Source of the DNA: Streptomyces griseus
GTDB lineage: Bacteria; Actinomycetota; Actinomycetes; Streptomycetales; Streptomycetaceae
DNA: 64,000 nucleotides
Direction: 5' to 3'
Assembly (NCBI RefSeq): GCF_001715295.1
Contig: NZ_MDKB01000001.1
Coordinates: 494,227-558,226, forward strand
This document shows positions 43,365-53,756 of the stretch, piece after piece; the first letter of the stretch is position 1, and every line of letters begins with the position of its first letter. A model generated the notes under the pieces. The model had not been told where the DNA came from. It was given only the letters and a program-made list of their open reading frames with translations, and searched no databases. The position numbers were made by a program, and so were the translations under genes.

Positions 43365-43895
43365 ATGGCTGCAGGACCGAACAACCGGTTTCTCGGCAAG
43401 TTCCGGGGGCGGGTCGTGGGCAACGACGACCCGCTGCGGATCGGCCGGGTCACGGTCAAGGTGCCGGACGTCCTCGGCGACGAGACGTCCACCTGGGCCA
43501 TGCCCTGCCTGCCGTTCACGGGACCGCAGTCGGGGCAGTACGCCGTCCCCGCCGAAGGAGCAGGCGTGTGGGTGGAGTTCGAGCAGGGGGACGTCAGCTT
43601 CCCCATCTGGACGGGCTGCTGGTACGGCGACTCCTCCGAGCTCCCGCCCGACGCCCTGACCGGATCGCCCGCGCACCAGAACGTGGTCATCCAGACCTCC
43701 GACCGGCACACGTTCGTCATGGGCGACGTGCCGAACGGCGGAAACGGCATCCGCCTGCAGGCCGCGACCGGGGCGTACATCCAGGTCGACGAGAAGGGCG
43801 TGACGATCGCCGACGGCCAGGGTGCCTCCGTCGTGCTGACCGGCGGCGAGGTCGACCTCAACGACGGCCGGCTGGTCGTGGCGAAGAAGCAGTGA
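43365..43895 (+). CDS. Baseplate spike protein gpV (gp5-like)
   Basis: 176 aa. The N-terminal OB-fold is clear (NRFLGKFRGRVVGNDDPLRIGRVTVKVPD), with the conserved GVWVEFEQGDVSFPIWTGCWYG. The C-terminal third (IQVDEKGVTIADGQGASVVL) is the beginning of a triple-stranded beta-helix, shorter than in T4 gp5. It forms the trimeric needle that carries the PAAR-like tip encoded by the next gene. The next start overlaps its stop. Confidence 0.9.
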   Translation: MAAGPNNRFLGKFRGRVVGNDDPLRIGRVTVKVPDVLGDETSTWAMPCLPFTGPQSGQYAVPAEGAGVWVEFEQGDVSFPIWTGCWYGDSSELPPDALTGSPAHQNVVIQTSDRHTFVMGDVPNGGNGIRLQAATGAYIQVDEKGVTIADGQGASVVLTGGEVDLNDGRLVVAKKQ

Positions 43896-44284
43896 GCAGT
43901 GCAGCAGTGGGGCAGTTGCAGACAACGGGGAGAAGAGACTTGTCCACCAGTTCAGGGACCATCGTCAGCGCCGCCGCGATCCTTCGCTGCCCGCACGGCG
44001 GCCGGGCCGCCGCCGCGCACGCCCACGCGCCCGTGCGCCTGGACGGGCTGCCCGTGCACACCGCCTCCGACGCCTTCGTGGTGACCGGGTGCCCGCACAC
44101 CGTCGACGGCGTGCCGCATCCGTGCACCACCGTCCGGTGGAGCCCGCAGCCGGGCTGCGGCGTGCGGGTCGGCGGCCTGCCCGTCCTGCTGGACACGAGT
44201 GCGGCGCAGTGCCTCGGCGCGGCACTCGTGCCGCAGGGAGCCCCGGTCGTCGACGCGGCCCTGAAGGGGGTGACGTGCCGATGA
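43892..44284 (+). CDS. PAAR-like spike tip protein
   Basis: 130 aa. The His/Cys pattern (LRCPHGG, GCPHTVDGVPHPC, QPGCGV, AAQCLG) matches metal-binding PAAR-like tips that sharpen the spike. The GTG at 43892 overlaps the gpV stop; a TTG at 43940 with GGGGAGAAG upstream is a plausible shorter start, beginning just before SGTIVSAAAILRCPHGG. Encoded between spike and gp25 as in other eCIS operons. Confidence 0.8.
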   Translation: MSSAAVGQLQTTGRRDLSTSSGTIVSAAAILRCPHGGRAAAAHAHAPVRLDGLPVHTASDAFVVTGCPHTVDGVPHPCTTVRWSPQPGCGVRVGGLPVLLDTSAAQCLGAALVPQGAPVVDAALKGVTCR

Positions 44285-44658
44285 GGACCGTACGCAGCGA
44301 CCTCGCCTTCCCGTTCCGCAGCGACCGGCGCGGCAGGACGGCGCACGCCCGGTACGACGCACACGTGCGGGATCTGGTCGAGCAGTTGCTGTTCACCAGC
44401 CCCGGCGAACGGCTGATGCGCCCCGACTTCGGCTGCGGGCTGCTCGACCTGGTGTTCACGCCCAACAGCCCCGAGCTGGCCTCGGCCATGGAACTGTCCG
44501 TGCAGGCGTCGCTGCAGCGATGGCTGGGTGAGCTGATCGATGTGGAATCCCTGGATGTGGTGAGCGAGGAGAACGTCGTCCGGGTGTACCTGCGGTACGT
44601 GGTGCGCTCCACCGGGAGCCGGCGCGACGAGGTCTTCGAAGGGAGCGGGCCCGCATGA
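44281..44658 (+). CDS. gp25-like baseplate wedge protein
   Basis: 125 aa of the gp25/IraD lysozyme-like family. RDLVEQLLFTSPGERLMRPDFGCGL is the signature of T4 gp25/TssE proteins, which start sheath polymerisation on the baseplate. The ATG overlaps the previous stop and the gene ends inside the next start. Normal length. Confidence 0.93.
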   Translation: MRTVRSDLAFPFRSDRRGRTAHARYDAHVRDLVEQLLFTSPGERLMRPDFGCGLLDLVFTPNSPELASAMELSVQASLQRWLGELIDVESLDVVSEENVVRVYLRYVVRSTGSRRDEVFEGSGPA

Positions 44659-47600
44659 GCGGCACGGGCAGGGAGGTGGCCTGCCGGACGGACGGCAGGC
44701 GCGGCAAGGTGCGCGCGGCACGGCTCCATGGCGTCGACGCGGTGGAGGCCGGCGACGACGGGCTGACGCTCACGGTGACGTTCCTCGGCAAGGCCCCGCA
44801 CGGGCTCTGCCCGGAGAACATCCGCATCGAGGGCGGCCGTCGCGTCACGGGAATCGAGGCGGTCGAGGTGACCGTGGAGCGGGAGGAGGACCCGGAGCTC
44901 GACGACCGGCTCCTCGTGACCGTCGACCGGACCGGGGACACCTCGCGCTACCGGCTGTCGGTGGTGGAGACCGATCCGTACGGACGGCCGGGCACGGAAC
45001 CCTACCCCGGCTTCGACCAGCGTTACTTCCGGGCGGAGTTCGCGTTCCGGGCGGACTGTCCCACGCCCTTCGACTGCGCGGACGACCCGGCGGCCGGTGA
45101 CCCCGGCCCCCGGGCCGAGGCACCCGTCATCGACTACACGGCGCGCGACTACGACTCCGTACGCCGCCTCATCCTCGACCGGCTCGCGCTGACCACTCCC
45201 GACTGGGTCGAGCGCAACCCCGCCGACCTCGGCGTCACCCTCGTCGAGCTGCTGGCCCACACGGCCGACCGGATCAGCTACCACCAGGACGCGGTCGCGA
45301 CGGAGGCGTACCTCGACACCGCCCGCAGGCGTGTGTCGGTGCGCCGGCACGTCCGGCTGATCGACTACCCGATGCACGACGGATGCAATGCCCGGACCCT
45401 GGTCACCGTCGAGGTGACGAAGCGGCTGACGCTGCTCCCGGGGACGTTCCGCTTCGCCGCCGTCGACGTCCGCACGCCGGGGCTCCGCGACCGGCCCGAG
45501 ACCGGCACCGTCCTCGAGGACAGTGAGCTGGCGGCCCTCGCCGAGCGCGGCGCGGTGGAGGTCTTCGAGCCGGTGGTGCACGCGGAACCGGCCGAGCTGC
45601 GCCCGGCGCACAACACCATCCGCTTCTGGACCTGGGGCGAGGAGGTGTGCGCCCTGCCGAAGGGCGCGGTGTCCGCGACACTTCGGGACGCGTGGACCGA
45701 CAAGAAGTGCACGGCGCGCTCGCTGGCCCTGGCCCCCGGCGATCTGCTGGTGTTCGAGGAAGTGCGCGGAGCCCGTTCGGGTACGCCCGGCGATGCCGAC
45801 CCCGCGCACCGGCAGGCGGTACGGCTGACCTCGGTCACCCCGGGCGTGGACGAACTGGCCGGACAGCCGGTGCTGGAGGTCACCTGGGCCCGCCAGGACG
45901 CGCTCACCTTCCCCCTGTGCCTGTCGGCACGCGGCCGGCCGGACTGCGCGCCGGTGGCGGACGTGAGCGTCGCCCGCGGCAACGTGGTCCTCGTCGATCA
46001 CGGCCGGTCGCTGACGTTCGGCGGAGCCCCGCCGGAGACGGTGCTCGTGCCACCGGAGCCCGCTGTACCCGGCTCCTGCGAGCCCTCCGGCTGCGGCGAC
46101 GCCGACCGGGGCAACGCGACCGCCCTGCTCCTGGAGGAACGACTGGAGCAGACCCGGCGCGGCCGGCTCCTCACCGCCGCACAGGTGCGGGAGCTGTCCG
46201 AGCGCATCGGTGACGACCAGGTGACGCGCGCCGGGATCGGCCTCGAGCTCGCCGGGCGGCGGCGCGAGAAGGTCGTACCGGGTACGGCGTACGAGCAGGC
46301 CGAGGCGCTGTCCACGCTCTTCGCGCAGGTGGTCTACCCCGGGATCAGGCCGAGGTTCCGCCCCGTTCTCCAGCGCTCCCCCGTGGTCCAGGCGGCGCCG
46401 TTCCCGCTCCCGGAACACGTCTCGGCCGGGCAGGCCGACCGGCTGGCCGCCGTACCCGGGCGGGTCCGTGAGCGGTTGGTGGAGCTGTGGCGCAGCGCGC
46501 GTGACCGCGACGGGCTGACCGAGGCGGAGATCGACGAGCTCACCGTGCTCTTCGGGCTGCGGACGCTGGAACACCTGGAGCTGCACCTCCACCCCGTACG
46601 CGCGCTGCGTGAACTGCTGCACCGGGCGGACCGGCTGCTGGCACCGAAGCTGCGCAGACTCCACGTGCTGATCGCCCGCGCCCGAGCGGGTGCGGTGCTC
46701 GACGCCGGCATCGCCTGGGAGATCGCACGGACCTGGGGCCCCGGCCACGCGGCGGGGCTGCATCCGGACGAGCCGGTGCTCCGGGGCCCGGCCACCGCCC
46801 TGGTCCAGGATCCGAGGGCCGCGCTGCCGCAGGTGACGGCCGTGGACGGCGACGAGGAGTGGACCGCACAGCGGGACCTTCTCGCCGCCGGCCACCGTGA
46901 CCGGGCCTTCGTCGGGGAACTGGAGGACGACGGGCGGATCGCGCTCCGCTTCGGGGACGGGCGCCACGGGGCCCGCCCCCGGCCGGGAGCCCGGCTGGAG
47001 TTGCGCTACCGGCTCGGCGGCGGCACGGCCGGCAACGTGGGAGCGGAGGCCGTCAACCACCTGGTGCTGCACCGGCCGCCCGGGACGCAGGACGCCGGGG
47101 AGGCGCTGCCCGTCGCGGGAGTACGCAACCCGCTGCCGGCGGTCGGAGGCACCGCACCGGAACCCCTGGAACACGTACGGCAGTCGGCCCCGCTCGACCT
47201 GAAGCGCACCGTCCGGCGGGCGGTGACCGCCGAGGATTACGCGGCACTGGCCTCCGTGCTGCCGGGCGTGCAGCGGGCGGCGGCGAAGATCCGCTGGACG
47301 GGCAGCGTGCAGGAGGCCCACGTCGCCGTCGACCCCCTGGGGGCCGGCGACCCGGAGCCCGAGCTGCTCGACTCGGTGGCGTACGCGCTGGAGCGCTACC
47401 GGCGGATCGGGCACGACCTGGTCGTCGGCCCCGCGAGCAACGTGCCGCTGGACATCGCCCTGTCGGTCTGTGCGTCCCCCGGACATCAGCACGGGCAGAT
47501 CCTCGCCGAGCTGTACCGGCTGCTGGGCCGCGGGCGGCTGCACGACGGGCGGCTCGGCTTTTTCCACCCCGACGCGCTGCTGTTCGGCGAACCCGTGCGG

Positions 47601-47816
47601 CTCAGCCGGCTGGTGGCCGCCGCGGCCGGAGTGCGGGGCGTGGAGAGCGTCACGGTGACACGGCTGCGCCGGCTCTTCGGCGACGCCGGAGACGGCACGG
47701 CCCTGGAGACAGGCGTGCTGCGGCTCGGCGCGCTGGAGATCGCACGCTGCGACAACGACCCGGACCGCCCCGACAACGGGCGGCTGACCATCGAACTCGC
47801 CGGAGGTGGCCGATGA
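44655..47816 (+). CDS. J-like baseplate assembly protein 1
   Basis: 1053 aa, putative baseplate assembly/gp6-like wedge protein. VIDYTARDYDSVRRLILDRL and ADLGVTLVELLAHTADRISYHQDAVATEAYLDTARRRVSVRRH near residue 160-230 are the family motif, and the C-terminal half has the J-like body (GDGRHGARPRPGARLELRYRLGGGTAGNVGAEAVNHL, TAEDYAALASVLPGVQRA). It pairs with a second J-like gene, as in most Streptomyces eCIS. Starts with ATG overlapping gp25. Confidence 0.9.
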   Translation: MSGTGREVACRTDGRRGKVRAARLHGVDAVEAGDDGLTLTVTFLGKAPHGLCPENIRIEGGRRVTGIEAVEVTVEREEDPELDDRLLVTVDRTGDTSRYRLSVVETDPYGRPGTEPYPGFDQRYFRAEFAFRADCPTPFDCADDPAAGDPGPRAEAPVIDYTARDYDSVRRLILDRLALTTPDWVERNPADLGVTLVELLAHTADRISYHQDAVATEAYLDTARRRVSVRRHVRLIDYPMHDGCNARTLVTVEVTKRLTLLPGTFRFAAVDVRTPGLRDRPETGTVLEDSELAALAERGAVEVFEPVVHAEPAELRPAHNTIRFWTWGEEVCALPKGAVSATLRDAWTDKKCTARSLALAPGDLLVFEEVRGARSGTPGDADPAHRQAVRLTSVTPGVDELAGQPVLEVTWARQDALTFPLCLSARGRPDCAPVADVSVARGNVVLVDHGRSLTFGGAPPETVLVPPEPAVPGSCEPSGCGDADRGNATALLLEERLEQTRRGRLLTAAQVRELSERIGDDQVTRAGIGLELAGRRREKVVPGTAYEQAEALSTLFAQVVYPGIRPRFRPVLQRSPVVQAAPFPLPEHVSAGQADRLAAVPGRVRERLVELWRSARDRDGLTEAEIDELTVLFGLRTLEHLELHLHPVRALRELLHRADRLLAPKLRRLHVLIARARAGAVLDAGIAWEIARTWGPGHAAGLHPDEPVLRGPATALVQDPRAALPQVTAVDGDEEWTAQRDLLAAGHRDRAFVGELEDDGRIALRFGDGRHGARPRPGARLELRYRLGGGTAGNVGAEAVNHLVLHRPPGTQDAGEALPVAGVRNPLPAVGGTAPEPLEHVRQSAPLDLKRTVRRAVTAEDYAALASVLPGVQRAAAKIRWTGSVQEAHVAVDPLGAGDPEPELLDSVAYALERYRRIGHDLVVGPASNVPLDIALSVCASPGHQHGQILAELYRLLGRGRLHDGRLGFFHPDALLFGEPVRLSRLVAAAAGVRGVESVTVTRLRRLFGDAGDGTALETGVLRLGALEIARCDNDPDRPDNGRLTIELAGGGR

Positions 47817-50800
47817 GCGGCGCGGGCGGCTGCGGCTGCGGTGGACACGACGAACGCCGGGCCCCCGAGGCCCTGTACAACCCTCCCGGGCGCACCGCCC
47901 TCGGCTACCGGGTCGGGGACCACGGATCGTTCCTGGCGGCCATGGTGGACCGGATCGCCTCCCCGGCCTATCCGGCGCTGCGGGGACTGACGGTCCGCAC
48001 CCCGGACGATCCGGCGATCGGGCTGCTGGACTCCTGGGCCGTCGTCGGAGACCTGCTGACCTTCCACTCCGAGCGGATCATGGACGAGGCCTACCTCCGC
48101 ACCGCGAACGAGCACCGCTCGCTGGCACTTCTCGGACGCCTGGTAGGACACCGCCCGAGGCCGGGCATCGCCGCCGGCACGCACCTCGCGTACACCCTTG
48201 ACAGGGACCCGCGAGGCGTGGACGTGGAGGTGGTCGTCCCGCGCGGGGCGCGCAGCAACAGCGTTCCGCTCACCTCCGAGGAGGAGTCGCAGGTCTTCGA
48301 GACGGACGCCGATCTCGTCGCCCGCGCCTCGTGGAACGAACTCGCCGTACGCCGGCGCAGGCCCGCGTTGCTCACCGAGCAGGATCTGACCCGGCGCTCC
48401 GAGATCCAGGTGTCGGGCACCACGACCGGCCTGCAGACCGGGGACCGCCTGCTGTTCGTCCTCACGGGCGACGAGCGGGACAGCACTCCGGGACAGCGGC
48501 TGCTCCGCACCGTGGCACGGCTCCGGGTCGACCGCGAGAACGGAGTCACGGGGATCGGGCTCGAGCAGTCCGCCCCTCCGTCCCTGGGCGAACTGCTGGA
48601 GCTGCTCCGCGAGTGGATCACCGAGGACGAGCGTGCGGTCGAGGACGGCGGACCCGCGCCCGGCAATCCCAACCCCCGGCCGGTCAGCCGGTTCATCGCC
48701 GACTTCGACGCCCAGGTCCTCGCCCCTCTCCGGGCCGACCTGGACTCCGTCACCTCGCCGGCCGCCCTCGCGGCCCGGCTGGCGGAGCCGCACGAGCGGC
48801 TGGCCGAGGCACAGGCCGTCGCCCGTGCGCACGCCGATGTCGCCGCCTGGTTCGAACAGCTGGAGGCGGTGGTCGGCGCGGTGATCGCGCAGGCGGCGGA
48901 GCTGGAGCCCTCCCGGCCGGCGCCCGCGGCGCCGCACGCCGCCGCGCCGGCGTCCGCGGCGCTGCGGGCGCTCGGAGCTCTGCTCCCCGCACTGCGCCGC
49001 GAGGCCGCGCCCCCGTCCCGTGACCGGCCGGTACCCGTGTACGCCGGCGCGTCACCGGCGGCCCCGGGCTCCGATCTGGGCGCGCGGCTGCTGGCGGCGC
49101 TCGACCCGCGGATCGCCGACGGGATGTACCCGGCCTGGCGACGGTCGGCCCCCACCACGCCCTCGCTCCTGCACGAGGTGCAGGCGCTGCGCGTGACGGC
49201 CGCCCCGTTCGGGGCGACGGCCCCGCTGAGGCCGGTGCAGGACGAGCGGGGACGGGTGATCAGGCAGGCGGACTGGCCGCTGACCGGCTCCACCCTCACG
49301 ACGATGCGGGTGGTGTTCGACACGGCGGGCAGGGTCCCGGTGCGTGCCGAGTTCCAGCACACCGGGGCGGGGTCGTCCGTCCAGCACGCGGAGAACCTGC
49401 CGTCGGAGGCGACGTTCGATCTCGGTCCCGGCCGGGTCGTGGTCATGACCCGGACCGCTCAGGACGATCCGAGCGGGCCGGACGAGCGTGCCGCCGAGCC
49501 GCAGGAGCCGGGCGTGACCGCGCAGTTGCTCGCCGGGCTGCCCGAACGGACGCTGTTCGTGTCCCGGCCCGCGGACGACGGCCGTGTCCATGTCGCCGTG
49601 CACAACGGCGAGCCGAGGAGCTGGCGGCTGGCGCCCGGCGACCACCAGCAGATCAGATACGCGGGACACGAGCTGACCGTGCGCTACACGGTCGGCAGTG
49701 AACCGGCGAACGTGATGATCGGCATCGCCACGGTCCCGGAACCCGCCGGCCGGCGGGTGATCGCGCTGGACGCGGTGTACGACACGATCACGGTCGGCAG
49801 CTGGGTCGTCATCGAGCGCCCCCGCAAGGGAGCCGCGGGGCCGGACGGCATTCCGGGCGACCCGGCCCTCGGACGCGTCACCACCAGGATCACCTCCCTG
49901 CGCACCGTCGTGAACACCGACTTCGGCATCACCGGCCGCGGTACGGAACTGACCCTGGCCGACCCCTGGCTCGACGAGCACGACGTACTGCTCTCCACGA
50001 TCCGCGACGCCACCGTGCACGCGGGCGGGCAGGCGCTGCGGCTCGCCGACGAGCCGCTCGCCGAGGACGTCCACGGCAACGAACTGGAACTCGCCGAGCT
50101 GTACGACGGGCTGCGCCCGGGACGGCGGCTGATCGTGTCGGGTGAGCGCACCGACGTACCCGCCGTCCCCGCCACCGAACTGGTGACCGTCGCGGGCGTC
50201 GAGCAGGTGCTCGATCCGCTGCTGCCCGGCGACCACGTGCACACGAGGCTGACCCTGACCACGGACCTGGTCCACCGCTACCGGCGCGCCACCGTACGCG
50301 TAAGCGGCAACGTCGTGGCGGCCGGACACGGCGAGAGCCGGGAGGAGGCGATCGGCAACGGGGACGCGGACCTCGCCCACCAGACGTTCGCGCTCTGGCA
50401 GGCGCCGCTGACCTGGCTGCCCGCCGACAACCCGCTGGGCGCGACCCCGGCCCTCGACGTGCGCGTCGACGGGCTGCTCTGGCACCGCGTGGACAGCCTC
50501 GCCGGACGCGGCCCGCGCGAGCGGGTCTACGTCTGCGGCTCCGCCGACGGCCGGACGACCGTGACCTTCGGCGACGGGGTGCACGGAGCCCGGCTCCCCA
50601 CCGGCCACGAGAACGTCCGGGCCCGCTACCGCTTCGGCACGGGCAGGGCCGCCAACGTCCGGGCCGACCGCGTCACCCAGGCGGTGACCCGGCCGCTGGG
50701 CGTCACCGGGGTCACCAATCCCCGGCCCGCGACGGGCGGCGCGGACGCGGACGGGCCCGGGCAGACCCGGTCCACGATCCCGCTCGCCGTGTCCGCCCTC

Positions 50801-51565
50801 GACCGGCTGGTGTCGGTCGCCGACTACGAGGACTTCGCCCGCTCCCGGGCCGGCATCGGGCGGGCGGTGGCGCGCGAACTCTTCGACGGCAGGCGGCGGG
50901 TGCTGCACGTCACCGTCGCCGGGGTCCAGGACATCCCGATCGCCGAGGACTCCGACGTGCTGACCGCACTGCGCTCCTCGCTCGCCCGGTACGGCGACTC
51001 CCGGCTGCCCGTCCGGGTGCAGGTACGCGAACTGCTGCTGCTCGTCCTCGCCGCGAAGGTGAAGGTGGCCCGCGACCACAGCTGGCGGATCGTCGAGCCG
51101 AAGCTGCGCCAGGCCCTGCTCACCCGGTTCGGCAGCTCGCGGCGCGAGCTGGGCAGCCCCGCACATCTGTCGGACGTGCTGGCGACGGCCCACTCCGTAC
51201 CCGGCGTCGACCATGTGGACGTCGACGTCTTCGGCGGAGTGCCGGCCTCCCTCACCCCCGAGGGACTGCCCGCCCTCGCGGACACGCTCACCGAACCGCG
51301 GACCACGGTCCGGGCACGGCTCGCCACGTACGACGAGGACATGCACCGGGTGACCGCCCCGGAGGGCGAGACGCTCACCTCGGTGGCCGCCCGGCACGGC
51401 ATCGCACTCGCCGGACTGCTGCGCCTCAACCCCGACATCACCGACACCCGGCGGCTGGCGAAGGGCCGCGCGGTGTGTGTCTTCCGCGGTGTCCGGCCCG
51501 CACAGCTCGCCCTGCTGTCACCGGACGTCCCCGACACGCTGCACCTCACGGAGGTCACCGCATGA
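47813..51565 (+). CDS. J-like baseplate assembly protein 2 with C-terminal LysM
   Basis: 1250 aa. The N-terminus has many Gly/Cys (GAGGCGCGGHDERR) and a family opening (YNPPGRTALGYRVGDHGSFLAAM). A J-like body carries FGDGVHGARLPTGHENVRARYRFGTGRAANVRADRVTQAV and VADYEDFARSRAGIGRA. A helical Ala-rich insertion lies at ~280-420. The last ~70 residues (EGETLTSVAARHGIALAGLLRLNP from ~1183) form a LysM-like module that may hold the baseplate to peptidoglycan. The ATG overlaps the previous stop. Confidence 0.9.
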   Translation: MSGAGGCGCGGHDERRAPEALYNPPGRTALGYRVGDHGSFLAAMVDRIASPAYPALRGLTVRTPDDPAIGLLDSWAVVGDLLTFHSERIMDEAYLRTANEHRSLALLGRLVGHRPRPGIAAGTHLAYTLDRDPRGVDVEVVVPRGARSNSVPLTSEEESQVFETDADLVARASWNELAVRRRRPALLTEQDLTRRSEIQVSGTTTGLQTGDRLLFVLTGDERDSTPGQRLLRTVARLRVDRENGVTGIGLEQSAPPSLGELLELLREWITEDERAVEDGGPAPGNPNPRPVSRFIADFDAQVLAPLRADLDSVTSPAALAARLAEPHERLAEAQAVARAHADVAAWFEQLEAVVGAVIAQAAELEPSRPAPAAPHAAAPASAALRALGALLPALRREAAPPSRDRPVPVYAGASPAAPGSDLGARLLAALDPRIADGMYPAWRRSAPTTPSLLHEVQALRVTAAPFGATAPLRPVQDERGRVIRQADWPLTGSTLTTMRVVFDTAGRVPVRAEFQHTGAGSSVQHAENLPSEATFDLGPGRVVVMTRTAQDDPSGPDERAAEPQEPGVTAQLLAGLPERTLFVSRPADDGRVHVAVHNGEPRSWRLAPGDHQQIRYAGHELTVRYTVGSEPANVMIGIATVPEPAGRRVIALDAVYDTITVGSWVVIERPRKGAAGPDGIPGDPALGRVTTRITSLRTVVNTDFGITGRGTELTLADPWLDEHDVLLSTIRDATVHAGGQALRLADEPLAEDVHGNELELAELYDGLRPGRRLIVSGERTDVPAVPATELVTVAGVEQVLDPLLPGDHVHTRLTLTTDLVHRYRRATVRVSGNVVAAGHGESREEAIGNGDADLAHQTFALWQAPLTWLPADNPLGATPALDVRVDGLLWHRVDSLAGRGPRERVYVCGSADGRTTVTFGDGVHGARLPTGHENVRARYRFGTGRAANVRADRVTQAVTRPLGVTGVTNPRPATGGADADGPGQTRSTIPLAVSALDRLVSVADYEDFARSRAGIGRAVARELFDGRRRVLHVTVAGVQDIPIAEDSDVLTALRSSLARYGDSRLPVRVQVRELLLLVLAAKVKVARDHSWRIVEPKLRQALLTRFGSSRRELGSPAHLSDVLATAHSVPGVDHVDVDVFGGVPASLTPEGLPALADTLTEPRTTVRARLATYDEDMHRVTAPEGETLTSVAARHGIALAGLLRLNPDITDTRRLAKGRAVCVFRGVRPAQLALLSPDVPDTLHLTEVTA

Positions 51566-51587
51566 ACACCCGGCAAGGGAGCGTCGC

Positions 51588-53756
51588 ATGAGCAGGGAAC
51601 CGGACGGGCTCACGGAGCTGCTCCCGCAGTGGCACAGGCTGCGGGACGCGGAGGGCGGGGAGCCGCTGCGCGCGCTGCTCGCGGTGATCGCCGAGCAGGT
51701 CGACCGGGTACGGGACGGCGTCGACCAGAGCTACGAGGACCTCTTCGTGGAGACGGCCGCCCCCTGGGCGCTGCCGTATCTCGGCGACCTCGTGGGCTAC
51801 CGCCCACTGCCGGGGTTCGAGCGGGTCCGGACGGCCGGACTCGGGGACACGGGCGGCGGGAGGGACCGTTCCCGGCTGGCCGAGGCACTCGCCCCGCGCC
51901 GCGACGTCGCGGCCACGGTCGCCAACCGCCGCCGCAAGGGCACCCTCGCCCTGCTGGAGGAGCTGGCCCAGGAGGTCGCCGGATGGCCGGCCAGGGCCGT
52001 GGAGTTCTCCCGGCTGCTCTCCCACCACCAGCCGGTCAGGCTGTACGGGACAGGGGTGGCGACCTGTGACGTACGCAGACTGGGGCGCGGCAGGCTGGCG
52101 GACGTGCGCGACGGTGTGCGACTCGACCAGGTGGGCGGGCCGTTCGACACGCTGGCCCGGTCCGCCGACGTGCGCAGGGCCGCCTCGCCGCGGCGGCAGG
52201 GCGGCCGTTCCCCCGCGGGGGTGGGGCTGTTCGTGTGGCGGCTGAAGCCCTACCGGGTGACCCGGGCGCCGGCGTACTGCGTCGACCGCGCCCGCAACCT
52301 GTACACGTTCTCGATCCTGGGCAACGACACCGCGCTGGTGACCCGCCCGGTGCCGGAACCCTCCGCCACACACCTCGCGACCGCCGACCACGTGCCCGCG
52401 TCCCTCAGCAGACGGCAGCTCGCGGACCGGCTCGCCGACCACTACGGTCCCGGCAAGAGTTTCACGGTCTGGCGCGACGGACAGGACGAGCCGGTGCCGA
52501 TGTCGGACATCGTGGTGGCCGACCTGACCGGCTGGCGCTACCGTCCCAGGCTCGGCCAGGTGGCCGTCGACCCGGTGCTGGGCCGGATCGCCTTCGGGTC
52601 CCGCGGCGCACCCCGGCAAGGAGTCTGGGTCACCTACCACTACGCCTTCGGCGACGACACCGGCGGCGGCGAGTACCCGCGGGAGCGCGTCACCTCGCCC
52701 GCCGCCCGCGTGTACCGGGTCGGGCCCCGCCAGGCCCACCGGCGGATCATGGACGCCTACGCGCAGTGGCGTACCGACCGGGCGTCGGGGCACTGCGGTG
52801 CCGAGGGCGTCATCGAGATCACGCACAGCGGCGCCTACCAGGAGCAGCTCGACTTCGACCTCGGCCGCGGCGACCGGCTGGAACTGCGGGCGGCCGAGGG
52901 CTGCCGCCCGGTGATCCGGCTGCTCGACTGGTACAGCAACCGCCCCGACGCGCTCAACATCCGGGCGCGGGAGGAGGATCCGCAGGACAAGGGCGACGCT
53001 CCCCGGATCGTCCTGGACGGACTGCTGGTCACCGGACGCGGGCTCCATGTCAGCGGCCCCGTCGGCGCGGTCGTGCTGCGGCACTGCACGCTGGTGCCCG
53101 GCTGGTCGCTGGAGACCGACTGCGAGCCGCACTCACCCGAGGAACCGAGCCTGGTCCTGGACCGGACCTCCGCCTGCGTGTCCATCGACCGCAGCATTCT
53201 CGGCACCATCGAGGTGATCGGCGAGGAGGTGAGCACCGACCCGCTGCCGATCCACCTCCGCGACAGCATCCTGGACGCCACCGGCCACGGCCTTCCGGCG
53301 CTCTCCGCCCCGGACTGCCGACACGCGCACGCCGTGCTGCACGCCCACCGCACCACCGTCATCGGCGAGGTCCACACCCACGCGGTGCGGATCGCCGAGA
53401 ACAGCGTCTTCACCGGGCAGGTGCGGGTGGCCCGGCGCGGTATCGGTTGCCTGCGGTACTCCTACGTGCCGCCCGGTTCCCGCACCCCGCGCCGCCACCG
53501 CTGCCTGCCGGACCTCGTGGGCGACGGCCCGGACGGGCAGGTGCGCCCGCTGCTGAGCAGCGAGCGGTACGGCACCCCCGCGTACGGGCGGCTCGCCGAC
53601 GGCGGGCCGTGGCAGATCCGGCGGGGTGCCGACGACGGCTCCGAGATGGGGGTCTTCCACCAGCTGTACGAACCGCAGCGCGAGGACAGCCTCCGGGCGC
53701 GGCTCGCCGAGTACACCCCGGCCGGTACGGACGCCGGGATCTTTCGCGTGACCTGA
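51588..53756 (+). CDS. Tail protein, gpI-like N-terminus and beta-helix
   Basis: 722 aa. The start (LTELLPQWHRLRDAEGGEPLR, then AEQVDRVRDGVDQSYEDLFVETAAPWALPYLGDLVGYRP) is typical of phage P2 gpI-like tail proteins joining baseplate to fibres. The middle has strand-rich surface domains and the C-terminal third (~430-650: GVIEITHSGAYQEQLDF, IVLDGLLVTGRGLHV, SIDRSILGTIEV) reads as a right-handed parallel beta-helix. The ATG at 51588 has AAGGGAG upstream. The stop codon lies in a tandem ACCTG repeat. Confidence 0.8.
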   Translation: MSREPDGLTELLPQWHRLRDAEGGEPLRALLAVIAEQVDRVRDGVDQSYEDLFVETAAPWALPYLGDLVGYRPLPGFERVRTAGLGDTGGGRDRSRLAEALAPRRDVAATVANRRRKGTLALLEELAQEVAGWPARAVEFSRLLSHHQPVRLYGTGVATCDVRRLGRGRLADVRDGVRLDQVGGPFDTLARSADVRRAASPRRQGGRSPAGVGLFVWRLKPYRVTRAPAYCVDRARNLYTFSILGNDTALVTRPVPEPSATHLATADHVPASLSRRQLADRLADHYGPGKSFTVWRDGQDEPVPMSDIVVADLTGWRYRPRLGQVAVDPVLGRIAFGSRGAPRQGVWVTYHYAFGDDTGGGEYPRERVTSPAARVYRVGPRQAHRRIMDAYAQWRTDRASGHCGAEGVIEITHSGAYQEQLDFDLGRGDRLELRAAEGCRPVIRLLDWYSNRPDALNIRAREEDPQDKGDAPRIVLDGLLVTGRGLHVSGPVGAVVLRHCTLVPGWSLETDCEPHSPEEPSLVLDRTSACVSIDRSILGTIEVIGEEVSTDPLPIHLRDSILDATGHGLPALSAPDCRHAHAVLHAHRTTVIGEVHTHAVRIAENSVFTGQVRVARRGIGCLRYSYVPPGSRTPRRHRCLPDLVGDGPDGQVRPLLSSERYGTPAYGRLADGGPWQIRRGADDGSEMGVFHQLYEPQREDSLRARLAEYTPAGTDAGIFRVT

